A stretch of 6,698 nt of DNA from Thiobacillus sp. (GTDB taxonomy: Bacteria > Pseudomonadota > Gammaproteobacteria > Burkholderiales > Thiobacillaceae), in the NCBI GenBank assembly GCA_011391285.1, contig JAABQU010000024.1:1-6698 (forward strand), in the 5' to 3' direction. Below the pieces are notes generated by a model. The model saw only the letters and a program-made list of their open reading frames with translations. It made no database searches and was not told the origin of the DNA. Positions within the stretch are counted from its first letter, which is position 1, and each line of letters begins with the position of its first letter. Shown piece by piece: positions 6,450-6,698 of the stretch. The position numbers and the translations under genes are program-made.

Positions 6450-6469
6450 TGTTGCGTGCAACAAGTGTA
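6450..6469 (-). promoter_or_regulatory. Putative ssrA promoter -10 box with adjoining palindrome
   Basis: On the minus strand TACACT (6469-6464) is a fair -10 box, 18 bases before the mature tmRNA 5' end; a short leader would be trimmed by RNase P. No -35 box is recognised. Directly after it, TGTTGC-AC-GCAACA (6463-6450) forms a palindrome with perfect 6-base arms covering the expected start site. It could be an operator or a leader hairpin. Confidence 0.4.
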
Positions 6470-6529
6470 CTGCATTGAGAGATGCTCGGCGGGAAAGTTC
6501 CGGCCGTGGGGGAAATTTCTGCGGGGCGC

Positions 6530-6698
6530 TTACGGCAGGAAAGGCAGGGGATCGTGTGTCACCGCCACGGCCACCATGTAGCCGAACACCGCCAGGGCGG
6601 CGAGCCAGGCGGCGATGCGCTGGCCGCGGGTTTTGCCGCGCTTCAGCGCAATCGTGCCGAGCACGATGTAGGCGATCAGGGCAAAAAACTTGGCGCTG
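6530..6698 (-). CDS. SirB2-family membrane protein, N-terminus outside window
   Basis: The last 55 residues of a small inner-membrane protein, ending in TAA at 6532-6530. The visible part reads SAKFFALIAYIVLGTIALKRGK, a basic loop TRGQR, then a second hydrophobic helix AAWLAALAVFGYMVAVAVT, ending HDPLPFLP. This two-helix pattern with 'YIVLGxxALKRG' and a short 'PLPF' tail resembles the C-terminal half of SirB2 (about 125 residues), a family whose biochemical function is not established. It lies 84 bases upstream of ssrA on the same strand. No terminator is evident between them, so some read-through into ssrA is possible. Confidence 0.75.
   Translation of the reverse strand, partial: SAKFFALIAYIVLGTIALKRGKTRGQRIAAWLAALAVFGYMVAVAVTHDPLPFLP

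Overview
This GC-rich window carries mostly chromosomal housekeeping genes and looks like a betaproteobacterium, perhaps of the Nitrosomonadales/Thiobacillus type. That placement is an inference from codon use, GCTATAATT-type promoter boxes, a one-piece tmRNA tagging with ANDENYALAA, and the gene set. No mobile element, CRISPR array, rRNA or ordinary tRNA was found.

Left end, minus strand (1-475): a type II toxin-antitoxin pair. A Phd/YefM-like antitoxin is followed, with a 14-base overlap, by a VapC-like PIN-domain toxin cut by the window edge. The 116-base gap to recQ holds a clear antitoxin -10 box between two GTGTCAC direct repeats, and a longer inverted repeat encloses both.

Centre: recQ (592-2391, plus strand) is a complete 599-residue DNA helicase with helicase, zinc/winged-helix and HRDC regions. 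It converges on prfB, with only 17 bases between the two stop codons. prfB (3513 down to 2409) encodes release factor 2 in two frames joined by the classic autoregulatory +1 frameshift at an in-frame TGA. Upstream, 14 bases away on the same strand, lies a 427-residue MgtC/SapB-DUF4010 membrane protein gene whose 3' end contains a TATAAT box that probably serves prfB.

Right part, all minus strand: an Acg-family nitroreductase-like protein (4992-5969) with a good Shine-Dalgarno sequence and a 16-base palindrome in its leader; a strong intrinsic terminator; the complete ssrA tmRNA gene (6081-6445); and the C-terminal end of a SirB2-family membrane protein at the right edge. The gap 4812-4991 holds no gene, terminator or convincing promoter that I can see.

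Functionally, prfB and ssrA both act at the end of translation (stop-codon release and ribosome rescue), and the toxin-antitoxin pair probably targets RNA. These look like neighbours rather than one system. I found no convincing undescribed system; the most interesting signals are recoding and regulatory: the prfB frameshift, the tmRNA tag, and three repeat or palindrome elements close to promoters or starts.
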